Part shown: piece after piece, positions 11,374-22,541 of the stretch | Position numbering within the stretch: position 1 is the stretch's first letter | Layout of the letters: every line of letters begins with the position of its first letter | Assembly (NCBI GenBank): GCA_037157565.1 | Contig: JAZHRO010000039.1 | Coordinates: 47,492,001 to 47,556,000 of the forward strand | DNA length: 64,000 bases | Source: Thalassia testudinum | Lineage: Eukaryota > Streptophyta > Magnoliopsida > Alismatales > Hydrocharitaceae | Direction: 5' to 3' | Made by a program: the position numbers and the translations under genes | Notes under the pieces: generated by a model | Told to the model about the DNA's origin: nothing | What the model saw: the letters and a program-made list of their open reading frames with translations, nothing else | Databases searched by the model: none

Positions 11374-13213
11374 TAAACGTTCCGCCCTTCCTTTGCGTGC
11401 GCCCGCAGACTCTCGTGTGCAATTGCCCACGCTGAAGGCCCTGCTGGTGCTCCTTGCTGAACTCAGTCACCTCGCAACACTTGCGAGAGTCTGCTGCACC
11501 TGCCGCCTGGGAAGCCTGACGCCTGCTGCTGCTCCAAGCTTCCTGCTGCTTCGGCTGTTAATGGCGGCCAGGGCGTTCACCTGAACTTCCTCAGAACGGC
11601 CTATTGGCCCAATTAGAATAGCTGGAAACCTTCGTCGTAGCACGGCGAAGGCGGTGGGTGATGCTGCAGGTTGCCGGTCGGCCTAGGCGTGCATGCCTAG
11701 GTCAACCTGTGGCCGGAGATGGTGGGTTGTTCGGGGGGTGGTTATGGAGGTCTGGAGTGGCAGTTGTGGGGTGGAGCGAGTTCCTGGTGGTGAGGCGGAG
11801 CTCACGAGGTGGTTGGCGAGCCGTGTGGAGTGGCGGAGTGGTGTGGGCGGCTCGCCGGAGTTCGGTCGGTGATGTGGAAGATGAGGGTGGTCAGCGTCGG
11901 TCGAGGGGTAATCAGATGAGATAACAGGGGGAAAAGAGAGAGGATAGGATGGAGAGGAGTTCTAACCTAATTGTAAGGACGAAAGGGGACAGAAGGCGGA
12001 CAGCAGTACTTGCTGTCGCCGGAGAAGATGACGCCCAGTGGGGGAGAACGGCGGCGACGACGGGGCTGAGGCGGCGTGCGCTGGTACTGCGCGACGCGGA
12101 GGGAGGTCAGGAAGCTAACTCTGCCACTGGTTTTGTGGCAGAGCGAAGAGGGAGGGGAGGGGGGCTCGCCGGAGCTAGCTGGGGCATTTGGCTGAGCAGG
12201 AGGAGAGGAATTGAAGGGGGAAACTCGGCCAAATCAAGCTCAGCCTCTTCGGCCGGAGTTGTGGGTTCTTATATAGGCGCTGGACTTGGTGTGCAGGGCG
12301 TGAAGGGCACGTAATTGCCTGAGGTTGGTCGCCGGAGATGGAAAGGAGTTAGGATACCCAAATCTCTCGTGCGTTCGCACGAGAGATTGGGTTCACACCA
12401 ACGATTGTAATTGACTTTATAAGGAAGGGAATTCCTCAGAGAATCCTCCTTCCATTTCTGGGAGGGAATCTCTGAGGGATTAGAGAGCAATCCCTCTCCG
12501 AACCTCGCCGGAGCTCGGTTCTGCCCTAGCAATGGCGGCAGGACCGGTTTGCAAAGGAGGCGAAGAACCTAGGGGGTTCTCTGCAACGGTATTCAAAAGA
12601 TAGGGACCAATTTGTGATTTGGGTGTACTAAATTGCAAAGTAGGTCAAGATGATCCCTCCTTAGGTCCAAATTTTGGTACAAACCTAATTTGGACCTAAG
12701 GAATCCAATGGAGAAGTTATATTTCAGGTTTGACCTCGTTTGACTGGATATTTTGCGTAAAAACCCAAATTAGGTTAATTGAAGAGCTAGGACCCTAATC
12801 TAGGTCAAACTAGGTTCCAAAGGCCAAATTAAGTGTTCTAAACCCTAGAGTATGTTTTTCCATGATTTGTAGAGGGTTTACTTGCTTTTTGTTCTGACCG
12901 AAACCTTGTTAATTTAAGCGGGTCTGTTTTAGGGTTACCAAGTGTCTTTTAGTTCTTAGATTGCACATGAACCCATTTCTGATTGACTCAACCCACTTTT
13001 TATCTCATTTAGACCATTTGACCTATGTTTTGCCTCTAAGAAATCCTGTTTATCTACTGCAATGGTAAAATTGCAGTTTTAACCTTTATTTCATGTTTTC
13101 TTCTCAGAGCACTTGTTCCTTCAGTTAGGCCTTCTTCTAGGTTATGTAGGAGCTTTTATCTTCTTTATTGGGTCAAAATGAGCTAGTTATGGCTCATGAT
13201 GAGGCTCTCATCA

Positions 13214-14863
13214 ACGCGCAATCTGTGAAAATCCTCTGATGAACCGTCTGTAGTAACCTGCCAGTCCCAGGAAACTGCGAATCTCAGTGACTGAACGCTG
13301 TCTCTCCCACCTGAGCACTGCCTCGACCTTGGCGGGATCCACCGCCAGGCCGTCTCCAGAGATCACATGACCCAAAAAGGTCACCTCCCTCAACCAGAAC
13401 TCGCACTTGCTGTATTTGGCGTACAGCCTGCGTCGTCTCAGAGTGTCCAGAACCATCCGCAAGTGTTGTCCGTGCTGCGTCCGATCTCTAGAATAGATGA
13501 GTACATCATCTATGAAAACCACCACAAACTGATCCAAGTACGGTCTAAACACCCGGTTCATCAGGTCCATGAAAGCAGCGGGGGCATTGGTCAGCCCAAA
13601 CGGCATGACCAAAAACTCGTAGTGTCCGTACCGGGTGCGGAAAGCTGTCTTGGAGACGTCGGTCTCCCTGATCCTCAACTGGTGGTATCCAGACCTCAAG
13701 TCGATCTTGGAAAACACCGTGGCACCCCGCAACTGGTCAAACAAATCGTCGATCCTCGGCAGCGGATATCTGTTCTTGATGGTGACCCTATTCAGCTGTC
13801 GGTAGTCCACACAAAGGCGTAGGGTCCCATCCTTCTTCTTCACAAACAGCACCGGGGCTCCCCAGGGAGACGCACTGGGCCTCACGAAACCTTTCTCCAA
13901 AAGGTCCTGCAACTGAGACTTGAGCTCTCGCAACTCAAGCGGTGCCATCCTGTATGGCGCAGTGGAGATGGGGCTGGTCCCTGGTACTAGTGAGATCTCA
14001 AACTCGATCTCACGCTCGGGCGGTAGTCCTGGTAACTCGTCTGGAAACACGTCGGGGTACTCTCTGACCACCGGGATGCTCTGGAAGTCTGCCACGGGGC
14101 TGTGCTCTGCCACCACACAAGCTAGGAAGCCCTCACACCCCTGGCTCAAAAGTCTCGCCGCCCGAAGTGCCGAAATGCACCTAAAACCTCCGTCCACTGG
14201 CTGCCCGTGAAACTCGAAAGAAGGCAACTCCGGAATGGAGAAGACAATCTTCCTCTCAAAACAGTCTACCAAGGCGTGGTAAGCGGACAGCCAATCCATC
14301 CCCAGAATCACTCCAAAGTCCTCCATCTGTATCATGATCAGGTCAGCTGGCAGGCTATGTCCCCCGATGCTGACCCCGCAACCCGTGTACACCTCCTCAG
14401 CTACGAACAGCTGACCACTCGGACCTCTGATTACGAACGGATTCTCTAACAGTGTATAATCCTGGTCCAAACTAACTGCAAAACTGGCTGCGACAAACGA
14501 GTGCGTAGCGCCGGAATCGAAAAGCGTGTAAACGAGTCTGCCAGAAACTGAAACCATACCTGCTACCACGGATCCCGATGCTCTGGCGTCCCTGTGTGTT
14601 AGGGCGTTGATACGCCCCTCAGCTCTAGGTGCGGACGAAGCAGCCACACTCTGCGTCGGACGGGTAGGTGCTGGCCGGTACCCTCCTCGCGACTGCTGTC
14701 CTCCTCCTCGTGCCTGGGAACCGCGGCCTCCTGCGCGCCCTCCAGTGCTCTGCGCGGGAAGTATCTGCTGACCTCCTGCCCTAGATGGGCAGTCCCTCCT
14801 GACGTGGCCCGGCTGGCCACACTGGTAGCAGAGGGGAACCCGACTCCCGCCCTCAGTGAGTCC
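13214..14863 (-). pseudogene. pol: Tekay polyprotein, middle part: zinc knuckle, protease, reverse transcriptase
   Basis: Open frame following the first TAG. The zinc knuckle [14 protein letters not shown] (C-x2-C-x4-H-x4-C) is at 14830-14789. The retropepsin active site FDSGATHSF has its Asp at about 14518. RT begins around [13 protein letters not shown], contains the [15 protein letters not shown] and [10 protein letters not shown] blocks, and has the catalytic [11 protein letters not shown] with the two Asp codons at 13505-13510. It then reaches the connection segment [12 protein letters not shown]. The frame is cut at 13213 by solo LTR A. Subtracting that LTR and one ACGCG copy keeps the same reading frame into the RNase H part. 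Confidence 0.92.
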
Positions 14864-15913
14864 CTATTGTCGGCTAGGCGGGGGTCCGGTGCTGGCGACT
14901 GGCCCCTGTCGAGGGCCCCCAAAGGCCATTGATGGCCCTGCACAACGTGACGGCTCTCCTGCGGACGCCACGTGTCTCCGTTCTCGCCGGCCCTGTGAGA
15001 AGTCTGGCTGAAAGGGCCTCTTCCGCCCGCCGTCGGTCTCTCGCGCGGACGGGTTGGTCTCCTCGTAAGTCATAGCTGCCTCTACCACCCTCGAAAACGT
15101 CGGCAGCTTCAGGGGTTTGACATACCCCCGGATCGCAGGCCGGAGCCAATCGGTGAACCTCCAAAGGCGCTCCTCCTCAGTGGCTACCGCTGTCGCTGCA
15201 AAGCGGAACAGCTCCAAGAAACGCGTGCGGTACGCACTCACGGTCATCGTCCCTTGGCGGAGAGTGTGGAACTCCCGCCTCCTCTGGTCCTGCCACGTCT
15301 GGGGAAAGTACTGCTCGCAGAAGAGGGTGACGAACTGGTCCCACGTCGGCTCGTCCCTCTCCTGACCCCGGACCGCCCTCCACCACCGGTGTGCCGCACT
15401 CTCCAGCTGGTACGTGGCAAAGGCCACGCGGCACTCCACCGGGGGGCGAAGGGTGTCGAAGATCTTCTCCAGCTGCTCAAGCCAGTCCTCTGCCTCGGTC
15501 GGGTCCTCATCCCCCTTGAAGGAGGGGGGCTTCAGCTTCCGGAACTGTCCGAAAAGCTCGAAGTGGCGCTGTAGGGGAGGTGCTGGTGCACCTCCAGGCG
15601 AAGGTGCCTCGTGTATAGAAGTGTCGGAGGAAGGTGGGGGTGGCAGGGGCCCATCCCCTCCCTCGTGTCCAGCGCCGCGTCCGTCGCGTGGTCCCACAGA
15701 GGACTCCCCCTCTGCAACCCCAGGAGGAGGTGCTCGGGGTGGTGGGTGGAGCTCCTCTCGTACAATATCCCGTATCAGTATGGCGAGGTCCTGGGCCTGG
15801 ATGCCAGGGAGTGGTGGCTGGTCCACCGAGACGTCAACGACAGCACGTCCACCTCGCCGACCTCGCCCTCGGCCACGCCCGCGGCCAGTCTCGCCAGTCC
15901 CGCGACGAGGCAT
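14864..15913 (-). pseudogene. gag: Tekay gag, N-terminal part, ending in an in-frame TAG
   Basis: The start is the ATG at 15913-15911 (MPRRGTGETGRGRG), about 160 bases downstream of the primer-binding site; an upstream in-frame extension has no ATG. The first about 35 residues are Gly/Arg-rich, followed by a Pro-rich linker. The conserved Retrotrans_gag domain runs from LKPPSFKGDEDP through WLEQLEKIF, WDQFVTLFCEQYFP and TVSAYRTRFLELF. A TAG at 14864-14866 (CAA TAG GGA) ends this stretch after 349 residues, yet the same frame continues directly into the zinc knuckle. The simplest reading is one nonsense mutation. Programmed readthrough is possible but unsupported by the downstream context I can see. 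Confidence 0.88.
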
Positions 15914-16073
15914 CTTCTGCAAGGAGACGCGAAACAAAACGGAAACGTCAAAACAAACGGTACCTAATAAAACCTCTAAGAGCTCATGTCAAGAGACATG
16001 TTGTGGTGGCTACTCTAGCTATAAACATGTGAATTGGTTATTTTCCAGTCAGTTGATTCACTTCTCGGGACGA

Positions 16074-16089
16074 CCTTGCTCTGATACCA
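16074..16089 (-). other. Primer-binding site (initiator tRNA-Met)
   Basis: Minus-strand TGGTATCAGAGCAAGG lies three bases inside the 5' LTR end (16093). It is complementary to the 3' end of plant initiator Met tRNA, the usual primer for this group, and fixes which LTR is the 5' one. Confidence 0.9.
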
Positions 16090-16092
16090 TCT

Positions 16093-18123
16093 TGTAACCA
16101 CCCGGTTCCCGAGTCCCTACGAGACACGAGAACCGGACCGACTCGACTAATCCCAAGACCTAGTCGTCCAACGAGGAAGTAACCAAACGACAGTAAAATA
16201 AACCACATTCAGCATGAATATAACTAACAGTAAGAAAGTACAGCAGTAAGGAAAGAAACTACTACAGTAGGTACCACCACAACAGTAAAACAGCATTTAT
16301 CATATAACAAGAACTGCAGGTAAAGAAGGTACAGCGGAAACAAAAACTACTCACTAGAACAGAAACAAAAGGGGTACAAAAGGCTGTGGTACTCTACTGG
16401 ACCCTACTCGGCCCAGCGTCCTCTGCAGCCGCCGACCCTGGCTGCTCAACACCTGGTCCTGAAAAAGGTAACGAGTGTAACACGTCAGCAAAACGCTGAG
16501 TAGAGTGGCAAACTAACTAAAGGCAACAGTAGAGTGTACAGTAGCTGTTATGTTTTATTACTTCCTTTATTCACATCTTTCAATTTTTCTCACTATTTCA
16601 TTTATTTCTCAGATCCTTTACTTGATCTCGAATGTCCTCGTGGGAACGATCTTGATTGCAGTCTTTTCCAAAAGTAGAAGTAGCACGTGGTGCTCTCCTG
16701 GCCGGGAGAGTCCCCCGTGGTGATCCTACCCTCAGTCAACCACCCCAAGGTCACTGACAGACGTAACGGTGACTACGGCACGCGCGATAAACGCACAGGT
16801 AGCTAGCCCGCACTGGCACGCGGTCAGTCGTTTCCGTTAACGGGTGCGCCCAAAGCACAGCACGGAACCAGGGTAGAGCCCTCTCAGTAACAGGGGTCCA
16901 ACCCCTCCACAGTAACCAAACCGGGGCCTTGCCCCTCCACAGTCCGCGCACCCTCGCCTGACTACCCTGGTTTGCCCTAGTGGGCCTAACAAGTCGGTGA
17001 AGGAGGCTAGCAGAACCCCGGGGCCCGTGGGGTAGCTAGTACTCTCCTAACACTACTAGCTCTCCTCGGTACTACGTACACGAGGGCCAACAAGTCGGTA
17101 CAGAGCGGCCAATCCTAACCCCGGGTCCCTGGGGCGGCTGGCCCCACTCTGCACTAAACAAGTACAGGTACTTCCCTTGGTACTGCGTACCCAAGAGACA
17201 GTACAAACTACATCTCAGTTTCCATTCCTTTTTCTTTCCAGGAGTTCCACTCCTAATTCCCCGTAGGGTTCCAGCTATTTATCTCAGAACATCATATGTT
17301 TCACTTTCCAGATTCACGTTCTCAAAAATCCATGATCTCAATCATGTTTCTTTATTCATAACAGACAGCTATTAATTCAAATTACAGGCAGCTTTATATT
17401 CCTTTCCATTTTTTTCCAAGACTGCAGTATTATACATTCCACTAGTTCTTCCATCCTAGGGTTCATGTCACATCCTAGGATCTATCATACAACTAGTTTT
17501 CCAGCCCTAGGATTCATGCATCACCTAGGAGCTATCATTCCACACATTTCTCATTCCTAGGATTCATGCAATGTCCTAGCTTCTAGTTATGGTTCCATAC
17601 TTTAACAGATTTTATTAATAAACTTAAGCCACTCTACCAGGTACAACGGGAGTAATGGGGGCGTGATCGGGAATCCCGCGCGCCTCCGCGACTCTCAAGA
17701 CTGCAACCGAACGAGGTCCTATTACAAGGATCAAACACAAGGAGTGTCTCAAAACAGTGTATAGCTACTGTAGACGAGTAGAGGAATTAATTCTGAAGAG
17801 AACGCAACTCGAATCGCGGAAAACGGAGCCCGAACGGGCCCTAAATGGGTCGAAAAAGACGATACTGTGCAAAATCAGACGTCTGGAACTCCCTCGAGAC
17901 GTCTTAAACGGTGGATCAGAGAATTACCTGTTCAGCGTGGTTTCCCAGACGTCCAGAAGTCTGCAGGGACGTCTTTCCTAGATCCCAGACGTCCGATGGT
18001 CCCTCAGGACGTCTGGAGGTCACTCCCGCCGTCTGGTACAACTTCCAGACGTCTGATTCGCAAAAGATGGCGAATCAGCAAACCTGCGCACAGCCAACCC
18101 CCTCCCTCAGTACGGTCAGTCGA
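16093..18123 (-). repeat. 5' LTR of the Tekay element, 3' part
   Basis: Near-identical to 5689-7695; I count roughly a dozen substitutions by eye. It is interrupted after GTCGA at 18123 by solo LTR B and continues at 20844. Confidence 0.92.
17877..18055. repeat. Phased palindrome array (5' LTR copy)
   Basis: Copy of the array at 7473-7650 with the same 20-base steps (first cores 17877 and 17897). Single-base changes against that copy include AGGGATGTC to AGGGACGTC. Confidence 0.8.
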
Positions 18124-18365
18124 TGTTCACGGCCGTTTCGTGCGGATTTAAAGCGTATTATGTTGTAGTATAACCGACAAAACGTTCGAACAAATACAAA
18201 GTTTTTATTACTCGAAGACCGGAGTATCCGAGGTCGAACACAGGGAGCAAATGGAACTTACCACTAAATCAAAATGTAATTGAACACTCTAATTTACTCA
18301 AAATATCAATTCAGGTATGAATGTATGCGATTAAAAGGAGTTAGGGCAAAAAAAAATATGAAATT

Positions 18366-18392
18366 GGACGTCTGATCTTGTGATCAGACGTC
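18366..18392. repeat. Palindrome pair with inverted centre
   Basis: GGACGTC at 18366 and AGACGTC at 18386, 20 apart. The centre TTGT is the reverse complement of ACAA in solo LTR A at the same place, with identical flanks. Confidence 0.85.
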
Positions 18393-18957
18393 TTAAAAGC
18401 ATTTCTCCTTTTCTTCTTGATTATTCTTCTTCTTCTTCTTCTGCTGCAGTCTTTGCTCTTTCTTTTCTTCTTCTGATCTCTGCAAAGTCTTCACTTAGCT
18501 TCTCTGTGCCTTTGCTTCTGGCTTGCTCTTTTCTTTCTTCTCCTGCAAAGGCTTCTTTCTTGCTTCTTCTTCTCTTGCCTTGTTTCTTCCTCTTCTATTC
18601 TTCTCTGCCGTTCCTTCTTCTTTCTTTCTTTTCCTTCTCGCGGCCAAGTCCTTCTCCTCCTGCGTTCAGCCTGCCTGCACAGGAGCAAAACCTAACCCTT
18701 CTCCCTCTACCCGCGCAACTCTCTCTCTCAAGCAATTCACTCAAACCGCTCTCCCAGAGCCACAGCCATAATCGGGTCGGATCGTACCCGGGACCAGGCG
18801 CACCTGCAGGTGTGTGATGCGCGAGGAGTGCGTAGGTCTAGGTCGGGTCGGATCCGCCAGGTCCGCGTGGTCAGGCCGCGGACGAGGCGGGTGTGGGGTC
18901 AGTGAGGGACCTCACCCCTGTGCTTACTGAGGCGATAAGAGTAAAACACAAAAACAA

Positions 18958-18998
18958 CTTATATGGTACCTGAGGGTTGAATTCCCACGATGTGGGAC
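18958..18998 (-). promoter_or_regulatory. snRNA-type USE plus TATA, 24-nt spacing
   Basis: Minus-strand GTCCCACATCG (18998-18988), then TATAAG (18963-18958), 24 bases between. The module is kept although it lies inside the tract most diverged from solo LTR A. Confidence 0.6.
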
Positions 18999-20843
18999 TA
19001 TCTGGTCTCGCCTTCACGCACGCCTGCAGAAGCCTCGTCGTGCGATTGCCCCGCAGCTGCTGGCTCTGCTAGCGCTCCTTGGCTGGACTCGTGCACCTCG
19101 CGACACTCGCGCTAGTATGCAGCACCTGTAGCCTGGAAGACTGGGTGCCTGGAGCTTCGTGGGAGCTTCATCAGAGGTCGTCCATGGCGGCAGCGGCTCG
19201 AACCCTGTCATACACAAAACGCGCCTCTCGGCCAAATCAGAATAGCTAGAGACCTTCGCCGTGGCACGGCGAAGGCGGTGGGCAGTGCTGCAGGCCGCAG
19301 GTCGGCCTAGGCGTGTGTGCCTAGGTCAACCTGTGGCCGGAGATGGTGGGTTGGTCGGGGGGTGATTGTGGAGGGCTGGAGTGGCAGTGGTAGGGTGGAG
19401 TGTGTTCCTGGAGGTGAGGCGGAGCTTTCGAGGTGGTTGGCGAGCAGTGTGGAGGGCTGGAGTGGTGTGGGCGGCTCGCCGGAGTGCGGTCGGAGGCGAA
19501 GACGATGGAGGTGGTTAGCGTCTGTCGAGGGTCGATCAAGGGAGATAACAGGGGGAAACGATAGAGGAGAGGATGGAGAGGAGTTCTAACCTAACTGTAA
19601 GGACGAAAGGGGACAGAAGGCGGACAACAGTACTTGCTGTCGCCGGAGAAGATGACGCCCAGTGGGGGAGAACGGCGGCGACGACGGGGTTGAGGCGGCG
19701 TGCGCTGGTACTGCGCGACGCGGAGGGAGGTCAGGAAGCTAACTCTGCCACTGGTTTTGTGGCAGAGCGAAGAGGGAGGGGAGGGGGGCTCGCCGGAGCT
19801 AGCTGGGGCATTTGGCCGAGCAGGAGGAGAGGAATTGAAGGGGGAAACTCGGCCAAATCAAGCTCAGCCTCTTCGGCCGGAGTTGTGGGTTCTTATATAG
19901 GCGCTGGACTTGGTGTGCAGGGCGTGAAGGGCACGTAATTGCCTGAGGTTGGTCGCCGGAGATGGAAAGGAGTTAGGATACCCAAATCTCTCGTGCGTTC
20001 GTACGAGAGATTGGGTTCACACCAACGATTGTAATTGACTTTATAAGGAAGGGAATTCCTCAGAGAATCCTCCTTCCATTTCTGGAAGGGAATCTCTGAG
20101 GGATTAGAGAGCAATCCCTCTCCGAATCTCGCCGGAGCTCGGTTCTGCCCTAGCAATGGCGGCAGGACCGGTTTGCAAAGGAGGCGAAAAACCTAGGGGG
20201 TTCTCTGCAACGGTATTCAAAAGATAGGGACCAATTTGTGATTTGGGTGTACTAAATTGCAAAGTAGGTCAAGATGACCCCTCCTTAGGTCCAAATTTTG
20301 GTACAAACCTAATTTGGACCTAAGGAATCCAATGGAGACGTTAGATTTCAGGTTTGACCTCGTTTGACTGGATATTTTGCGTAAAAACCCAAATTAGGTT
20401 AATTGAAGAGCTAGGACCCTAATCTAGGTCAAACTAGGTTCCAAAGGCCAAATTAAGTGTTCTAAACCCTAGAGTATGTTTTTCCATGATTTGTAGAGGG
20501 TTTACTTGCTTTTTGTTCTGACCGAAACCTTGTTAATTTAAGCGGGTCTGTTTTAGGGTTACCAAGTGTCTTTTAGTTCTTTAGATTGCACATGAACCCA
20601 TTTCTGATTGACTCAACCCACTTTTTATCTCATTTAGACCATTTGACCTATGTTTTGCCTCTAAGAAATCCTGTTTATCTACTGCAATGGTAAAATTGCA
20701 GTTTTAACCTTTATTTCATGTTTTCTTCTCAGAGCACTTGTTCCTTCAGTTAGGCCTTCTTCTAGGTTATGTAGGAGCTTTTATCTTCTTTATTGGGTCA
20801 AAATGAGCTAGTTATGGCTCATGATGAGGCTCTCATCAGTCGA

Positions 20844-21500
20844 CAAGAAGGAAGAAGAAGGCGGAAACTCACCTTTCAGACGTCTGTATGATCTTACAGA
20901 CGTCGACCTTGCCGTCTGGCTATCAATCCAGACGTCTGATTCTGGAAATTTTTCCAGAATCAGGACCCTGCTCGGCCTCCGCTCGCGACGCCGCCCGCGT
21001 CGCACCTCGCGCTCCTGCTGCTCAGACCGCAGCAGGTCCCTCTCCGCGTCGCTCCGCGCCCCCTGCGCCCTCCGCCAGCCGGCCAAGCCGCTCCGGCGAG
21101 CTCGCCCCCACGGCAGAGCTCCACCCTCGCACGCCGCACCTCCGCGCTCACTGCGGCCGCCGCTGCCGCCCTCGCGTCCGCTCGCTCTCGCGCACAGGAA
21201 GGAGAAGAAGAAGGAGGCGATGGAGACGGGAGGGGAGGCGCGCCCCTTTTAACGCCGCGCGGAGAGGAGAGAGGAGGTGGCAGGCCGCCTGCAGCCGCAG
21301 AGAGAAAAAGGGGGAAAAAGCGATCTACACGCTCAGGCGCGCAGGCGACCTGCGTGTGTCGAAAATAAGGGATTTCCAGACATCTTGAAACTATCCCAGA
21401 CGTCTTATCAGACATCTGGTTGTTATCCCAGACGTCTTGTCCGACGTCTGAGCCACCTCCCAGACGTCTTAAAAGACGTCTGGGGCACACATTCGTTACA
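20844..21500 (-). repeat. 5' LTR of the Tekay element, 5' part
   Basis: Continues 16093-18123 after solo LTR B, matching 7696-8357. It ends ATTCGTTACA at 21500, the LTR start in coding direction. It contains 19 bases near 21455 that are missing from the 3' LTR, and about a dozen substitutions. Confidence 0.9.
21378..21480. repeat. Strictly alternating 20/12 palindrome array
   Basis: AGACGTC-like cores start at 21378, 21398, 21410, 21430, 21442, 21462 and 21474: 20, 12, 20, 12, 20, 12. This is a 32-bp unit with two cores. Array and LTR start are about 20 bases apart. Confidence 0.85.
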
Positions 21501-22210
21501 CCCGTATGGTTCATGCATAGCATTCATCTCATTTCATCATACTAATCACAATATGATTTCTTAAACACATAACAGGCAGCTCGTGATTCAACAGAATAAG
21601 AACTCATCACAGCAATTAAACATTCAAGTTCTCACAGTAGGGCTTTAACCACATGCATTATCAATTTATAACCAGCTAGGTTCATGCGACAAATATTAAC
21701 ATTCACATTCTATGTCCTAGGGTTCATCTCACGTCCTAGGTTTCAAGTAGACAATTCTAATTTAGCATGCACCTTAAGAAATTTAAACCACAGGAGTAGA
21801 GAGGACCACTCTACTTAGGTAAACGGGAGATGTGGGGGCACGAACAGTAGACCTCATAGCCCCCGCAGATCTTGTGCGCACCATGGATGGATGCCCTATC
21901 CAACATGGTTGGTCAAACTAGACATTAATACTTTGACAAATGTTTCATCAAGTCAAAACTAGCTCAAACAATGGGTAAACGATCTCAGCACATAGGAAAA
22001 TCTGACAGAAGGCCAACGGTACTTCATTTGGGCCCTAAACCAACCCAAACACCCTTCCCGGTTCACTTGAACCGGACCAGGCCGGTGGTCCAGTTGGACC
22101 GGCCTCCTGATGCCTAAAATAGGGAAATCAGACTAATATTAGACACTGGGGTGAGTCCCAGACGTCATAAAAGTGAGCAAAATCCTCACCTTGCTCTTTG
22201 TGTCAGTTTC

Positions 22211-22317
22211 CAACATCTGAAACCCTTCACAGCCGTCTGAGGGTGTCTTCAGATGTCCGGAACTGCTCCTGGTCATCTGGGAGGAAGGTCAGTCGTCTAA
22301 CGATACTTCCAGATGTT
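22211..22317. repeat. Decayed palindrome array with exact 20-bp phase
   Basis: Cores start at 22211, 22231, 22251, 22271, 22291 and 22311. None is a perfect AGACGTC (CAACATC, AGCCGTC, AGATGTC, GGTCATC, AGTCGTC, AGATGTT), yet every interval is 20. Confidence 0.75.
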
Positions 22318-22474
22318 CTAAAGTGCCTTTATCGCAGTGCCAACGCATCTTCCCAACCTTTGACACTTGTGCAGGCACGCGCAGCAGTAGGTTAATGTCT
22401 ACGGTTGCTACAGTAGGGTGTACAGACATCAAAAGCTCGGGTAAGGAAATTACCTTTGAAATCCACGTGCTTTT

Positions 22475-22541
22475 AAACGTCCTGAGCTCCCTCCGAACAT
22501 CCAACAACCCCTCCAGATGTCTAGTAAACAACGTAGATGTT
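22475..22541. repeat. Decayed palindrome array with exact 20-bp phase
   Basis: Cores start at 22475, 22495, 22515 and 22535 (AAACGTC, GAACATC, AGATGTC, AGATGTT). Confidence 0.72.

Larger units (their letters stand above)
10514..13213 (-). mobile_element. Solo LTR A, Athila-like, TSD ACGCG
   Basis: A 2700-bp LTR between perfect ACGCG duplications (10509-10513 and 13214-13218), inserted in the Tekay polyprotein between RT and RNase H. Read on the minus strand it starts with the hairpin TGATGAGAGCCTCATCA (13213-13197) and ends CTTGAACA (10514). The AGGGAGCAA block at 10636-10644 is the reverse of the TTGCTCCCT block found near the 3' end of its relatives. A TATATAAG box sits near 12276-12268. 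It carries one palindrome pair (10754 and 10774) and a snRNA-type promoter module (11333-11373). It is nearly identical to solo LTR B at 18124 apart from a diverged tract. Confidence 0.92.
18124..20838 (-). mobile_element. Solo LTR B, Athila-like, TSD GTCGA
   Basis: A 2715-bp LTR between perfect GTCGA duplications (18119-18123 and 20839-20843), inserted in the Tekay 5' LTR. The 3' LTR has the uninterrupted site near 7694. It starts on the minus strand with the hairpin TGATGAGAGCCTCATCA (20838-20822). It is near-identical to solo LTR A over most of its length, but strongly diverged at 18915-19300 against A 11295-11640. It postdates the Tekay insertion. Confidence 0.92.
5689..21500 (-). mobile_element. 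Tekay-type chromovirus LTR retrotransposon, nearly complete
   Basis: The element spans TG (5689) to CA (21500) and is flanked by perfect CCCGT duplications (5684-5688 and 21501-21505). After subtracting two nested solo LTRs it is about 10.4 kb. On the minus strand the order is 5' LTR, tRNA-Met primer-binding site, gag, zinc knuckle, protease, RT, RNase H, integrase, chromodomain, 3' LTR. By eye the two LTRs differ by about two dozen substitutions plus one 19-bp indel over about 2.67 kb, so insertion was recent. The PGR-type C-terminal chromodomain after integrase places it in the Tekay/Del group of chromoviruses. Two nonsense codons and an insertion between RT and RNase H make this copy inactive. 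Confidence 0.92.

Noticed and set aside
10514..20838. Solo LTRs A and B as the two LTRs of one element
   Set aside because: Each has its own duplication (ACGCG and GTCGA), and the sequence between them is the Tekay element with its own LTRs and primer-binding site.
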